Notes: generated by a model from the sequence alone, not told the origin. A stretch of DNA of 64,000 nt from Parasulfuritortus sp049322515 (GCA_049322515.1 JBMOQW010000025.1:144397-208396); one strand, 5' to 3'. Counted from the first letter of the stretch, positions 18,363 through 26,827 are shown. Numbers and translations: made by a program.

Positions 18363-19694
18363 ATGAGCATTAATCGTCGCGACTTTCTGAAAGCATCCGC
18401 CGGCGCCGCTGGCATCGCCGCGGTCGGCCCCCTGGCCGGTTGCGCATCCACCCAGACCGCATCGAGCGGCGCGCCCAAGGTGATCGTGGTGGGCGCCGGC
18501 TTCGGCGGCTCGACCTTCGCCAAATACCTGAAAACCTGGTATCCGAAGGCCCATGTCACTGTCATCGAGCCGAACGACCACTTCACCTCCTGTCCGTTCT
18601 CGAACACCGTGCTGGCTGGCATCAACCAGATGCAGGACATCGAGCTGCCCTACACCTACCTGCACCAGATGGTCGATACCTGGGTCAAGGACAAGGTCAC
18701 CGCGATCGACTCGGCCAAGCAGACCGTGACCACTGCGGGCGGCAAGACCCTCGCCTACGACAAGCTGGTCCTGGCTGGCGGCATCGAACTGCTGTTCGAC
18801 AAGGTGCAAGGCTACGACGCCGAAGCCCAGAAAACCGTGAAGCATGGCTGGAAGGCCACCCGTGACCAAACCGGCGTCCTGCGCCAGCAACTCGAAGCCA
18901 TGCCCGACGGCGGCACCTTCGTGATGTCGGTGCCGATGTCCCCGTACCGCTGCCCGCCCGGCCCCTACGAGCGCGCCTGCATGGTCGCCACCTACTTCAA
19001 GAAAGCCAAGCCGAAGTCCAAGATCATCATCCTGGACGGCAACCCGGACATCGCCTCCAAGAAGGGCTTGTTCCTGGCTGCCTGGAAGAAGCACTACGGC
19101 TACGGCACTGACAACAGCATGATCGAGTACCGCCCCAACAACATGCCGCGCGCGGTTGACGCCAAGAAGATGATGGTCGGCACCGAGTTCGACGACGTCA
19201 AGGGTGACGTGATCAACGTGGTGCCGCCGATGCGCGCCGCCGCGATCTGCGGCATGGCCGGCGTGCGCGATGGCAACAATGGCAACTGGTGCACCATCGA
19301 CTACACGACGTTTGAATCCAAGGTGGTCAAGAACGTCCATATCCTGGGCGACTCCGCGCTGACCAACTTCCCGAAGTCGGGTTCGGTGGCCAACAACACC
19401 GGCAAGATGTGCGCCTATGCCATGAGCGAGATGTTCAGCGGTCGTCCGGTCGACCCGGCACCGGTGGTCACCAACACCTGCTACTCGGCGGGCTCCGAGA
19501 CCACCGCCTTCCACGTCGCCACCGTGTTCCGTTGGAACGACGAGAAGAAGGCCATGGTCCCGCCCAAGGATGCCAACGGCGTGTCCAGCGAAGAGAGCGA
19601 ACTCGAGATGGCCTACATGGAATCCTGGGCGCGCAACGTCTGGTCCGACACCCTGGCCCTGCCCGAGAACTACAAGTTCACCGCCAAGGGCTGA
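18363..19694 (+). CDS. fccB: Flavocytochrome c sulfide dehydrogenase, flavoprotein subunit
   Basis: A 443-residue periplasmic FAD enzyme that oxidises sulfide to sulfur or polysulfide. It has a Tat signal (NRRDFLKASAG), the FAD-binding KVIVVGAGFGGSTFAKYL, and SPYRCPPGPYERAC with Cys197. Cys373 in TNTCYS lies 176 residues further on, the same spacing as the redox disulfide Cys161-Cys337 of the Allochromatium enzyme. A second FAD region is VKNVHILGDS. The Cys in the Tat leader (AGCAST) could also suggest a lipobox, but the twin-arginine type is the usual one. It forms an operon with the cytochrome gene before it. Confidence 0.92.
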   Translation: MSINRRDFLKASAGAAGIAAVGPLAGCASTQTASSGAPKVIVVGAGFGGSTFAKYLKTWYPKAHVTVIEPNDHFTSCPFSNTVLAGINQMQDIELPYTYLHQMVDTWVKDKVTAIDSAKQTVTTAGGKTLAYDKLVLAGGIELLFDKVQGYDAEAQKTVKHGWKATRDQTGVLRQQLEAMPDGGTFVMSVPMSPYRCPPGPYERACMVATYFKKAKPKSKIIILDGNPDIASKKGLFLAAWKKHYGYGTDNSMIEYRPNNMPRAVDAKKMMVGTEFDDVKGDVINVVPPMRAAAICGMAGVRDGNNGNWCTIDYTTFESKVVKNVHILGDSALTNFPKSGSVANNTGKMCAYAMSEMFSGRPVDPAPVVTNTCYSAGSETTAFHVATVFRWNDEKKAMVPPKDANGVSSEESELEMAYMESWARNVWSDTLALPENYKFTAKG

Positions 19695-19714
19695 GCCGTC
19701 GTCACATCGAGCGC

Positions 19715-19737
19715 AAGGGGGCTTCGGCCCCCTTTTT
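19715..19737 (+). terminator. Intrinsic terminator after fccB
   Basis: AAGGGGGC (19715-19722), a TTCG tetraloop, GCCCCC (19727-19732), then TTTTT. It begins 20 bases after the fccB stop. Confidence 0.9.
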
Positions 19738-19763
19738 CATGGTGGCACCCGCCCCGCCCTGGA

Positions 19764-20531
19764 TCAAAGATCGAACACCTGATCTGGCTGAAGCGGCCTC
19801 ACACCGAGCGTCGTGCCGCCGGAGGGTGCCAGTTCCGCCATGATCTCGGCCTCGCCGCCCGGTTTCAGATGGGTGATCCAGACTTGCGCGGTGGACCGCA
19901 GCTTGGCCAGATCGGGCAACAAGGTGGCCGGACAGTAATGATCGGAAATCTCGGCGATGTGCTCGTGACTGTTGGCGAACGAGGCTTCGACGATGAAGTG
20001 GCGCAAGTCATCGGTCGCGTTGGCGAGCTGGAACAGATCGGTGTGGCTCGCGGTGTCGCCGGAAAAGATCAGGCTGCCGGTGGCGCCGCGTAGGAGAAAG
20101 CCGACCGCCGGCCGACCATGGCTGGCCGGGATGGCGATGATCTCGCGCCCATCGAGCCGCTCGGGCACGCCGATGTCCAGCGCCGCGTAGCGCATGGCGG
20201 GGCGATGCACATCGGGGATCCGGGCAAAATCCGGCCAGATCTGCCAGTTGAAGAGATGCGCCTTGAGGATCTCGATCACCTCGGGCAAGGCATGCACGAG
20301 CAACGGCGACGTGCGTACCGCGCCGACGCTGTCGAGCAGGAGTGGCAAGGCCAGGATGTGATCGAGATGGGCATGGGTGATGAACACGTGGCGAACGCGT
20401 GCCATCGCTTCGAGCGACAACCGGGTCACGCCGCTGCCGGCATCGATCAGGATGTCGTCGTCGACCAGGAACGATGTGGTGTGGCGTTCGCCGCCAATGC
20501 CCCCCGAACAGCCCAGCACCCTGACCTGCAT
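19764..20531 (-). CDS. MBL-fold hydrolase, probable class II cyclic-nucleotide phosphodiesterase
   Basis: A 255-residue metallo-beta-lactamase fold protein. The metal site is seen in HVFITHAHLDHILALP, with further ligands in IIAIPASHGRPAVGF, LIFSGDTASHTDLF and VWITHLKPGGE. THAHLDHI followed by a Gly-poor ALPLLLD is the pattern of class II cAMP phosphodiesterases (PDEase_II family). The ATG at 20531 gives MQVRVLGCSGG; it follows the cyclase stop by 11 bases on the same strand. Cyclase and phosphodiesterase in one operon would set a local cyclic-nucleotide level. Another MBL hydrolase (for example RNase Z-like) remains possible. Confidence 0.7.
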   Translation of the reverse strand: MQVRVLGCSGGIGGERHTTSFLVDDDILIDAGSGVTRLSLEAMARVRHVFITHAHLDHILALPLLLDSVGAVRTSPLLVHALPEVIEILKAHLFNWQIWPDFARIPDVHRPAMRYAALDIGVPERLDGREIIAIPASHGRPAVGFLLRGATGSLIFSGDTASHTDLFQLANATDDLRHFIVEASFANSHEHIAEISDHYCPATLLPDLAKLRSTAQVWITHLKPGGEAEIMAELAPSGGTTLGVRPLQPDQVFDL

Positions 20532-20542
20532 CGCCTTCTCCC

Positions 20543-22765
20543 TCATTTGCTCGTGTAGACAAAGACACCGTCCCAGTCCTCTGGCGGCGGCTCGCTCCGG
20601 AAATGGGCCACGCGCTCCAGATACACCGTGTACAGCTTGCACGGCCGGCGGCTGTTCAAGTCCGTGAGCGCAACCTCGGCGGCATCCCAGCGGCGCCGCA
20701 GGTAGTCCTCCAGGGCGGCTTCGAAGCGGCGCGCCTCGGCCAGACGGTCCTCGGCCACCGCACCAGCCTCGCCCAGCGGTTCGTAGATGGCGACCGGCTG
20801 CTGCTTGCCCTTGACCCGGACCCGATCAACCGGCATGAAGACCAGCTCCGGACACGCCTGCCGGGTCTCCTCGCCGACCAGCACGCCGACCCCGTATTGC
20901 CGGGTCAGTGCCTCCAGGCGCGAAGCCAGGTTCACCGCGTCCGCCATCACCGTGTACGCCATGCGGAACGCCGAACCCATGTTGCCGACCGCCATGCGCC
21001 CGGTGTTGACGCCGACGCCGACACTCACCGGCGGCCAGCCGCGCGCCGCCAACTGCGGGTTCAACTCTGCCAGAGTGGCCTGCATGGCGAGCGCGGTCAA
21101 CACCGCATCGCGGGCATGGTGTTGGTCGCTCATCGGCGCGCCCCAGAAGGCCATGATGGCATCACCTATGTACTTGTCGATGGTGCCCTGGTGATCCTGC
21201 ACCAGGCGGGTCATGTGCGACAGGTAGACGTTGAGCATGGCGGCCAACTCCGAGGCTTCCAGCTTTTCCGAGATGCTGGTGAATCCGACGATGTCGGTGA
21301 ACAGCACCGACATCACCCGCGACTCGCCGCGCAGGCTGTAGCGCTCCGGGTCCTTGGCCATCTCGTCGACCAGCTCGGGCGGCACATACTGGCCGAACAG
21401 GCGGGTGATCTGGGCCTTGGAACGTGCCTCGACGAAGAAGCCGTAGGACATGTTGATGACGAACAGGCCAAGCACCGCGACCAGGACCGTGGCCACGGGC
21501 AGATGGGCATGCCATTGGGCCCAGGCCGCGTAGTCGGCACCGAGCAGGGCGACCGCCAGGGCCAGGGTGACCAGGGAGGCGGCCAGGGGCGCCAGCAAGG
21601 GCAGCCCCGCGGCGAGCGCCAGTCCGAGCACCACGACCAGGCCGATCTCGAGTGTGCGGGCCCAGGGAGGCGTCCATTTCACGGTGCCGTCGAGCACCCC
21701 GGAAATCAGGTTGGCGTGGATCTCCACGCCCGGAAACACCTTGGCGGTGGGCGTCACCCTGAGGTCCATGATGCCGGGTGCGGAGGAGCCGATCAGCACC
21801 GCGCGGCCCTCCAGGTCGGCCACTGCGGCACGGCCGGCCAGCACGTCGGCGGCCGAGACATAGCGGAAGGCGCCCGGCGGCCGGTAGGGCACGGCAACGC
21901 GGGCCTGGTCGTCCATGGGGATGCGCAGGCCATCGAGGTCGAGCGCGGCCGGGTGGACACCCTCGGCAGGCAGCACGCGGGGGGTGCCGGCGGCCATGGC
22001 TTGCAGCGTGGTGAGCAGGGCCAGGGCGCCATAGCAGCGGCCCTGATGTTCGATGACCAGGGGCATGCGCCGGGCGACCCCGTCGAAATCCGCGTCCATG
22101 TTGAAAAAGCCTGCCGAGGCCGCCGCCCGGGTCAGGCCGGGCAGGTTGGCACTGAACGCCGCCGCCTGCATCGGCCGCACGCCGGCGCGATGCAGCTCGG
22201 CGCACTCGAGCAGGGGCGCCGGCAAGCCGTCCGGGTTCACCGTTTCGGCGCCGGTGGCAAAGGTGAAGTAATAGCCCAGCACCGAGGGACCGGTGGCCAG
22301 CGCGCGGGCCAGCTCGGCATCGTAGTCGAGGCGTGGCCGCAACTGGCGCACCAGGGCCGGGAAGGAGGGATCGTCGCGCAGCGCGCCGCGCGCCAGCTGT
22401 TCCAGGACCGGCAGGCCGGAACTCTGGTCCGGCTCCGCGAAGAGGATGTCATAGCCGACCGAGGCCACGCCGTAGTCCTGGAACAGGCGCGCCGTGAGCC
22501 GGGCCGTCTTGTCCCGAGACCAGGGCCAGCGGCCGAGTTCGCGCAGGCTCTTCTCGTCGATGTCGACGATCACCACGCGGTCGTCGAGCGCGTCGATCAT
22601 GCCCAGCTCGAGCTTGGTGTCGTAGAGCACCATGTCCAGGCGGGACAGGCTCTGGAAGTCATGGAGTCCGCTGGCATGCAGCAACAGCAGGGCCAGGAAC
22701 GCCAGGCTGCCGACCAACTGGAAAACCAGGCGGCGGGCACGCAGATTCAGTGTAGTGATCGGCAT
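20543..22765 (-). CDS. CHASE2-domain adenylate/guanylate cyclase
   Basis: A 740-residue membrane receptor cyclase. One membrane segment (about 14-32) is followed by an extracytoplasmic CHASE2 domain (DDRVVIVDIDEKSLRELGRWPW; VGYDILFAEPD; AVLIGSSAPGIMDLR), then three membrane segments (about 350-420), then a class III cyclase domain: VMSVLFTDIVGFTSISEKL with the first metal Asp, IDKYIGDAIMAFWGAP with the second and with a Lys typical of ATP users, and AYTVMADAVNLASRLE. A TPR-like tail (about 650-740) ends the protein. The substrate is probably ATP. It is followed by a phosphodiesterase gene and transcribed away from the Mla-like operon. Confidence 0.9.
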   Translation of the reverse strand: MPITTLNLRARRLVFQLVGSLAFLALLLLHASGLHDFQSLSRLDMVLYDTKLELGMIDALDDRVVIVDIDEKSLRELGRWPWSRDKTARLTARLFQDYGVASVGYDILFAEPDQSSGLPVLEQLARGALRDDPSFPALVRQLRPRLDYDAELARALATGPSVLGYYFTFATGAETVNPDGLPAPLLECAELHRAGVRPMQAAAFSANLPGLTRAAASAGFFNMDADFDGVARRMPLVIEHQGRCYGALALLTTLQAMAAGTPRVLPAEGVHPAALDLDGLRIPMDDQARVAVPYRPPGAFRYVSAADVLAGRAAVADLEGRAVLIGSSAPGIMDLRVTPTAKVFPGVEIHANLISGVLDGTVKWTPPWARTLEIGLVVVLGLALAAGLPLLAPLAASLVTLALAVALLGADYAAWAQWHAHLPVATVLVAVLGLFVINMSYGFFVEARSKAQITRLFGQYVPPELVDEMAKDPERYSLRGESRVMSVLFTDIVGFTSISEKLEASELAAMLNVYLSHMTRLVQDHQGTIDKYIGDAIMAFWGAPMSDQHHARDAVLTALAMQATLAELNPQLAARGWPPVSVGVGVNTGRMAVGNMGSAFRMAYTVMADAVNLASRLEALTRQYGVGVLVGEETRQACPELVFMPVDRVRVKGKQQPVAIYEPLGEAGAVAEDRLAEARRFEAALEDYLRRRWDAAEVALTDLNSRRPCKLYTVYLERVAHFRSEPPPEDWDGVFVYTSK

Positions 22766-22862
22766 GGCAGGCGGGCACTCGGGGGGACGGGCATGTCCGG
22801 ATTGTATCCCGCCCCGGCGGCGGCGGACCGGTTCGAGCGGCGGCGTCCGGTTGGGCCGTACG

Positions 22863-22882
22863 TACCGCTCCCCGGAGCGGTA
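22863..22882. promoter_or_regulatory. Perfect palindrome covering the mlaE ribosome-binding site
   Basis: TACCGCTCC (22863-22871) and GGAGCGGTA (22874-22882) are a perfect 9-base inverted repeat with a 2-base centre. The GGAG in the right arm is the only good ribosome site for the permease, and the first possible ATG begins at its last base. It may be an operator or an RNA hairpin that hides the start. Confidence 0.5.
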
Positions 22883-22884
22883 TG

Positions 22885-23691
22885 ATGCCGGCCATGGAGC
22901 ATGTCATCGACCGACTCAGCCGTCGCGGCGCCGCCTTCCGGGCTTGGCTCGGGACCTGGCGCCGGCTGGTGCGTTTTGGCGCCGAGGCGGTGGTGGAAAG
23001 CCTGACCCCGGCCACCTACAACAGCGCCACCCGTTCGGTGGTGCAGAAACAGATCTATTTCACCGCCTGGCAGATTCTGCCCGGCTTCAGCCTGTTCTCG
23101 GCCCTGCTCTCCTTCGTCCTGATCCAGATCGTGGTCGACAGCGCGCGCGACTTCGGTATTGCCCAGCATGCCCTGGAGATGTCGGTCAACCTGCTGGTCA
23201 TGGAACTGCTGCCGCTGCTCACCGCGTTGTTCGTCGGCCTGCGCTCGGGCGCGGCGATCAACACCGAAGTCGCGCTGATGATCGTGCACAACGAGATGAA
23301 GGCGCTGGAAGCGGCCGGCGTGGAACCGATGCGCTTCGAGTTCATCCCGCGCGTGATCGGCGGCGTGGTCTCCGTGCTCGCCCTGACCGCCATGGCCAGC
23401 ACCCTGGCGCTGTGCCTCGCCTACATCGCCGTGTATGGCTTCCAGACTTCCAGCCTGCCCGAGTTCAACCACATCCTCGGCAGCCTGTTCGACCTGCCCA
23501 CCATCGTGCTGCTTTGGGCCAAGGTGTTCGCCTTCGGCCTCGCGGTCACCGTGATTCCGATCTCAGAGGGCCTCGCCGCGCCGCCCGGCAAGCTGTTCTT
23601 CGTGCCGATCTCGGTGCTGCGCGGCATGGTCCGCCTGTTTTTCGTGCTGATGCTGATCGAGGTGCTGTCATTGATCCTCAAATACATCTGA
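22885..23691 (+). CDS. mlaE: MlaE/YrbE-family ABC permease
   Basis: A 268-residue inner-membrane permease of the MCE/Mla family that moves phospholipids or other lipids between the membranes. Typical parts are VVQKQIYFTAWQILPGFSLFSAL, NLLVMELLPLLTALFVGLRSGAAINTE and the EMKALEAAGVEPM coupling region (usually EIDALRVMGIDP in others). Five hydrophobic segments are seen. ATG codons at 22882, 22885 and 22894 are in frame; 22885 sits 7 bases after GGAG. The gene starts a four-gene operon in which each gene overlaps or abuts the next. Confidence 0.85.
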   Translation: MPAMEHVIDRLSRRGAAFRAWLGTWRRLVRFGAEAVVESLTPATYNSATRSVVQKQIYFTAWQILPGFSLFSALLSFVLIQIVVDSARDFGIAQHALEMSVNLLVMELLPLLTALFVGLRSGAAINTEVALMIVHNEMKALEAAGVEPMRFEFIPRVIGGVVSVLALTAMASTLALCLAYIAVYGFQTSSLPEFNHILGSLFDLPTIVLLWAKVFAFGLAVTVIPISEGLAAPPGKLFFVPISVLRGMVRLFFVLMLIEVLSLILKYI

Positions 23692-24134
23692 CCTGGGTCA
23701 CCGATCCGAGCGCGCGCCTGGCCGCCCTGGCCCGGGCCGAGGGCGCCGACGCCTCACGGGTCTCCGAGGACCTGCCCCTGCGCGCCAACCTGTCGGTGCT
23801 GGAGAACATCGCCGTGGTGCCGCAATACCGGCGCAACCTCGCCTATGCGGCTGCCGCCGACCTGGCCTGGGACCTGCTCGTCCGGCTCGGCCGTACCGAG
23901 GCCGCGTTCAAGCGCGATCCCGACCTCGATGGCGAGGAACGTTTCGTGGCCAAGTTGCTGCGCGCGGCCATCCGCGCGCCCTCTATAATCGTCATCGACC
24001 GACCGGCCCTGCTTTTGCCGGACACGCACTATCCGCCCTTCGTCGAAGCCTGCCTGACGGCCATCGCGGATCAGTACAACGAATGCTGGATCGTGGACTA
24101 CACATGGAACGAGCCCCTGTACGCGCGCCGCTGA
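23670..24134 (+). CDS. Degenerate MlaF-like ABC ATPase without Walker A
   Basis: An open frame overlapping the mlaE end by 22 bases and the MCE gene by 31. Up to 154 residues are coded. They match only the back half of an ABC ATPase: DLPLRANLSVLENIAVVP resembles the Q-loop region of MlaF, DGEERFVAKLLRAAIRAPSIIVIDRP the signature helix plus Walker B, but the signature is not LSGGQ, the catalytic Glu after Walker B is Arg, and there is no Walker A. The frame has no ATG; ATT at 23670 stands 5 bases after GAGGTG, and a GTG at 23796 is the alternative. It may be a non-hydrolysing structural subunit or a decayed gene that keeps translation coupled. Confidence 0.55.
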   Translation: MDPQIHLTWVTDPSARLAALARAEGADASRVSEDLPLRANLSVLENIAVVPQYRRNLAYAAAADLAWDLLVRLGRTEAAFKRDPDLDGEERFVAKLLRAAIRAPSIIVIDRPALLLPDTHYPPFVEACLTAIADQYNECWIVDYTWNEPLYARR

Positions 24135-25078
24135 TCAAGAACCTGGACTTCAAGGTCGGGTTGCTGCTCGCCCTGACCCTGGCCCTGGCGCTCGGCTTCC
24201 TGGTCTACACCCTGTACGCGCGGGGCGCCTTCGAACGGACCCAGCAACTTACCCTGATCGCCGAGAACGCCGAGGGCGTCAGCCCGGGCATGCGGATGAC
24301 CTTTGCCGGTTTCCCGGTCGGCCAGGTCAAGCACATGGCCCTGACCGAGTCCGGCGAGGTGCGCGTCGAATTGTCGGTCCCGGTCAAGGATGCCAAGTGG
24401 CTGCGCGAAACCAGCGTCTTCACCCTGGAGAAATCCCTGGTCGGCGGCGCCAAGATCCGGGCGTTCTCAGCCAACCTGGCCGATCCCCCGCTCAAGGATG
24501 GCGAGGTGCGGCCTTTGCTGGTGGGCGACGCCGCCGCCGAGTTGCCGGCCATCGTGGCCGAAGTTAAATCGCTGCTCGCCAACCTCAACCAGATGACCGA
24601 CGACGACTCCAGCCTGAACCGCAGCCTGGCCCATGTCGAGACCGTCACCGGCCGGATGACCGGCGACCAGGGCGTGCTGGCCGGCGTGCTCGGCGAACGC
24701 GACGCGCGCAAGGTCGCGGCTACCCTGGATCGCACCAACACCTTGCTTGGCACCCTCGATGGCGTCTCCCTGAAGGTCGATGGCATACTCGCCAAGACCG
24801 ACCAGCAGGTGTTCGGCCAAGGGGGCGTGATGGACGAGACCCGGCGCGCCACCGTCCAGGTCAACGCCCTGCTTGCCGAGGTCCGCGAAAGCCTGAAGAA
24901 GGCCGATGCCATCCTGGCCAACGGGCAGGCCATCTCGGCCGACGTCAAGGGCGCAACCACCGATCTCGCCAGCCTGCGTGCCGAAGTCGACGCCAGCCTG
25001 GTCAAGGTCAACCACCTGATCAACGAGATCAACCGCAAGTGGCCGTTCGCCCGCGACGTGGAGGTGAAGCTGCCATGA
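24104..25078 (+). CDS. mlaD: MCE/MlaD-family lipid-binding protein
   Basis: A 324-residue protein anchored by an N-terminal membrane helix (about 17-40), followed by one MCE domain (TLIAENAEGVSPGMRMTFAG; VGQVKHMALTESGEVRVELSV; KSLVGGAKIRAF). The remaining 180 residues are alpha-helical, with regular Leu and Ala and little Pro, as in MCE proteins that build a periplasmic tube or needle. MCE proteins carry lipids between inner and outer membrane with a YrbE permease. The ATG at 24104 lies inside the preceding gene; an ATG at 24083 would add seven residues. Confidence 0.88.
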   Translation: MERAPVRAPLIKNLDFKVGLLLALTLALALGFLVYTLYARGAFERTQQLTLIAENAEGVSPGMRMTFAGFPVGQVKHMALTESGEVRVELSVPVKDAKWLRETSVFTLEKSLVGGAKIRAFSANLADPPLKDGEVRPLLVGDAAAELPAIVAEVKSLLANLNQMTDDDSSLNRSLAHVETVTGRMTGDQGVLAGVLGERDARKVAATLDRTNTLLGTLDGVSLKVDGILAKTDQQVFGQGGVMDETRRATVQVNALLAEVRESLKKADAILANGQAISADVKGATTDLASLRAEVDASLVKVNHLINEINRKWPFARDVEVKLP

Positions 25079-25725
25079 CCCGCCTGCTCGCCTGGCTGTT
25101 GCCCCTGCTCCTCGCCGCCTGCGCCAGCGCCCCGCCGCCACCGGACTGGAAGCTCAACGCCCAAGGCGCGCTGGAAGCGCATCATGGGCATTACCTGGAC
25201 GGCCACACCCGCCTGGCCGACCTGAGTTATGCCAAGGCACGCGCCGAGGTCGCACGCACCGGCCGTCCGGATCTCGCCGCGCGGGTGGCGCTGGCCCGCT
25301 GTGGCGTGCGTGCGGCCGCGCTGGTCTTCGACGACTGTCCCGACTATCGCGCCGTCGCCGAAGCCGCGGCAGCGACCGAGCGGCACTATGCGGGCTTCCT
25401 TTCCGGCGACTGGACCGGTGTCGAAGCGGCCGCCCTGCCCGAGGCCTATCGCCCCCTGCTCGCCCGCCCTGAGGTGGCGACGCTGGCCGAGGTGCGCGAC
25501 CCGGTCTCGCGCCTGATCGGCGCCGGCGTACTGTTCAGACAGGGACGGCTGCCGCCCGAGGGCCTCACACTGGCCATCGACACCGCGTCCGAACAAGGCT
25601 GGCGACGGCCCTTGCTGGCCTGGCTCGGCGTGGCGCTGGCCCGGGCCCGGGAAGCCGGCGACAGCCCCGCGGTGGCCCGGCTTACGGCCCGCATCGCCCT
25701 GGTGGAAAGCGCGCAGCTGCGCTGA
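25075..25725 (+). CDS. Lipoprotein of the Mla-like operon, function unknown
   Basis: A 216-residue protein with a lipoprotein signal (LLPLLLAACASAPPPPDW), so it is lipidated on the Cys and held on a membrane. The rest is helical and Ala/Arg-rich (GHYLDGHTRLADLSYAKARAEV), somewhat like TPR helices, with no match I can name. Its ATG overlaps the mlaD stop as ATGA, so it belongs to the transport operon. MCE operons often carry an outer-membrane or auxiliary lipoprotein at this place, which is the best guess for its role. Confidence 0.7.
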   Translation: MTRLLAWLLPLLLAACASAPPPPDWKLNAQGALEAHHGHYLDGHTRLADLSYAKARAEVARTGRPDLAARVALARCGVRAAALVFDDCPDYRAVAEAAAATERHYAGFLSGDWTGVEAAALPEAYRPLLARPEVATLAEVRDPVSRLIGAGVLFRQGRLPPEGLTLAIDTASEQGWRRPLLAWLGVALARAREAGDSPAVARLTARIALVESAQLR

Positions 25726-25756
25726 GATCCCCGCCCCGGAAGGATGTCCGCAATAC

Positions 25757-25778
25757 ATGAGCTTTTTGCTCATATAAT
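25757..25778 (+). promoter_or_regulatory. -10 box with overlapping inverted repeat before the yeeE genes
   Basis: ATGAGC (25757-25762), five T, GCTCAT (25768-25773) form a perfect dyad whose right arm runs into a consensus TATAAT (25773-25778). The start would be near 25785 and the ATG is at 25807, after AGGGGGAG. A repressor on this dyad would block the -10. Sulfur-responsive ArsR-type regulators (BigR/SqrR) are known to control genes of this kind; whether one acts here is not shown. Confidence 0.5.
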
Positions 25779-25806
25779 CGCGTTCACCTGAGGGGGAGAC
25801 TCAAGT

Positions 25807-26373
25807 ATGGAAACACTGACTCAATGGCTGCACGCGCCCTGGCCCTGGTACGTGGCCGGTCCGCTGATCGGCCTCATGGTCCCGCTGATGCTGTTCGTCG
25901 GCAACCGTTCGTTCGGCATCTCGAACAACCTGCGTCACCTGTGCGCGATCACCCAGCCACGCCAGGTCGAGGTCGATTTCTTCAAGTACAACTGGAAGGA
26001 ACACACCTGGAGCCTGGTGTTCGTGATCGGCACGGCCCTGGGCGGTTTTCTCGCCGGCGTGGTGTTCGCCAATCCCGACCCGGTGGCGCTGACCCCGGCC
26101 GCCCTGGCCATGATCCAGTCGTGGGGCTTCGCCGCACCTGCCGGCGAATTGATCCCCGACGAACTGTTCGCGCCCACCGTGCGCAACCTCACCTTCCTGT
26201 TCACCGCCGGGGTGCTGGTCGGTTTTGGCACCCGCTACGCCGGCGGCTGTACCTCGGGCCACGCCATCACCGGCCTGTCCACCCTGCAACTCGCCTCGGT
26301 CTACGCGGTGCTCGGCATCTTTGCCGGCGGCCTGCTGTCCTCCTGGCTCCTGGTCCCCCTGCTCCTGCAATGA
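25807..26373 (+). CDS. YeeE/YedE-family sulfur transporter, first half
   Basis: A 188-residue membrane protein of the YeeE/YedE (TsuA-like, PF04143) family, which moves thiosulfate or other reduced sulfur species across the inner membrane. The diagnostic motif GTRYAGGCTSGHAITGL contains the conserved Cys; NRSFGISNNLRHLC is a second family element with a Cys. Four to five membrane helices are predicted. It shares ATGA with the next gene, which carries the complementary half, the split arrangement also named PmpA/PmpB. In a sulfide oxidiser it may import or export sulfur intermediates. Confidence 0.88.
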   Translation: METLTQWLHAPWPWYVAGPLIGLMVPLMLFVGNRSFGISNNLRHLCAITQPRQVEVDFFKYNWKEHTWSLVFVIGTALGGFLAGVVFANPDPVALTPAALAMIQSWGFAAPAGELIPDELFAPTVRNLTFLFTAGVLVGFGTRYAGGCTSGHAITGLSTLQLASVYAVLGIFAGGLLSSWLLVPLLLQ

Positions 26374-26789
26374 ACCGCTACCTGCCCTACCTGCTGGCCG
26401 GCATGGCCTTCGGCTTCATCCTGGTGAAATCGGAAGCCGCATCCTGGTACCGCATCCAGGAAATGTTCCATTTCCAGAACTTTCACATGTTCGGCGTGAT
26501 GTTCTCGGCCATCGCCACCGGCCTGCTGAGCGTCCAACTCATCAAGTACCTGGGTCGCCGCCGTGCCCTGGACGGCCAGCCTATCGAGATACCGACCAAG
26601 CCGCCCGGTCGCAAGAGCTACATACATGGCGGCTTCATTTTCGGCCTCGGCTGGGGCTTGATCGGGCTGTGTCCGGGCCCGGTGTTCGCCCTGGTCGGCA
26701 TGGGCTCGATCGGTGCCCTGGCAGTGCTGGCCGGTGCCCTGCACGGCACCTGGCTGTATGGCGCGCTGAAAGACAAAGTGCCCCATTAA
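26370..26789 (+). CDS. YeeE/YedE-family sulfur transporter, second half
   Basis: A 139-residue membrane protein (DUF6691/PmpB type). GGFIFGLGWGLIGLCPGPVFALVG is the matching half of the family motif, with a conserved Cys in LCPGP; MFHFQNFHMFGVMFSAIA is typical of this half. Start overlaps the preceding stop by four bases (ATGA), so the two subunits are translationally coupled and probably act as a complex. Confidence 0.87.
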   Translation: MNRYLPYLLAGMAFGFILVKSEAASWYRIQEMFHFQNFHMFGVMFSAIATGLLSVQLIKYLGRRRALDGQPIEIPTKPPGRKSYIHGGFIFGLGWGLIGLCPGPVFALVGMGSIGALAVLAGALHGTWLYGALKDKVPH

Positions 26790-26827
26790 TAATCTTGATT
26801 GACGGCACAAATAGTTGCTTTGACAGG

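Noticed and set aside
22858..22866. TACGTA near the mlaE start as a fourth copy of the FixJ-type dyad
   Set aside because: It is not preceded by CCC nor by the TAAGGG half, and no -10 stands at the fixed distance.
26798..26820. A sigma-54-like GGCAC...TTGC pair before the SCP-2 gene
   Set aside because: The distance between GG and GC is 11 bases, not the 10 that sigma-54 needs.
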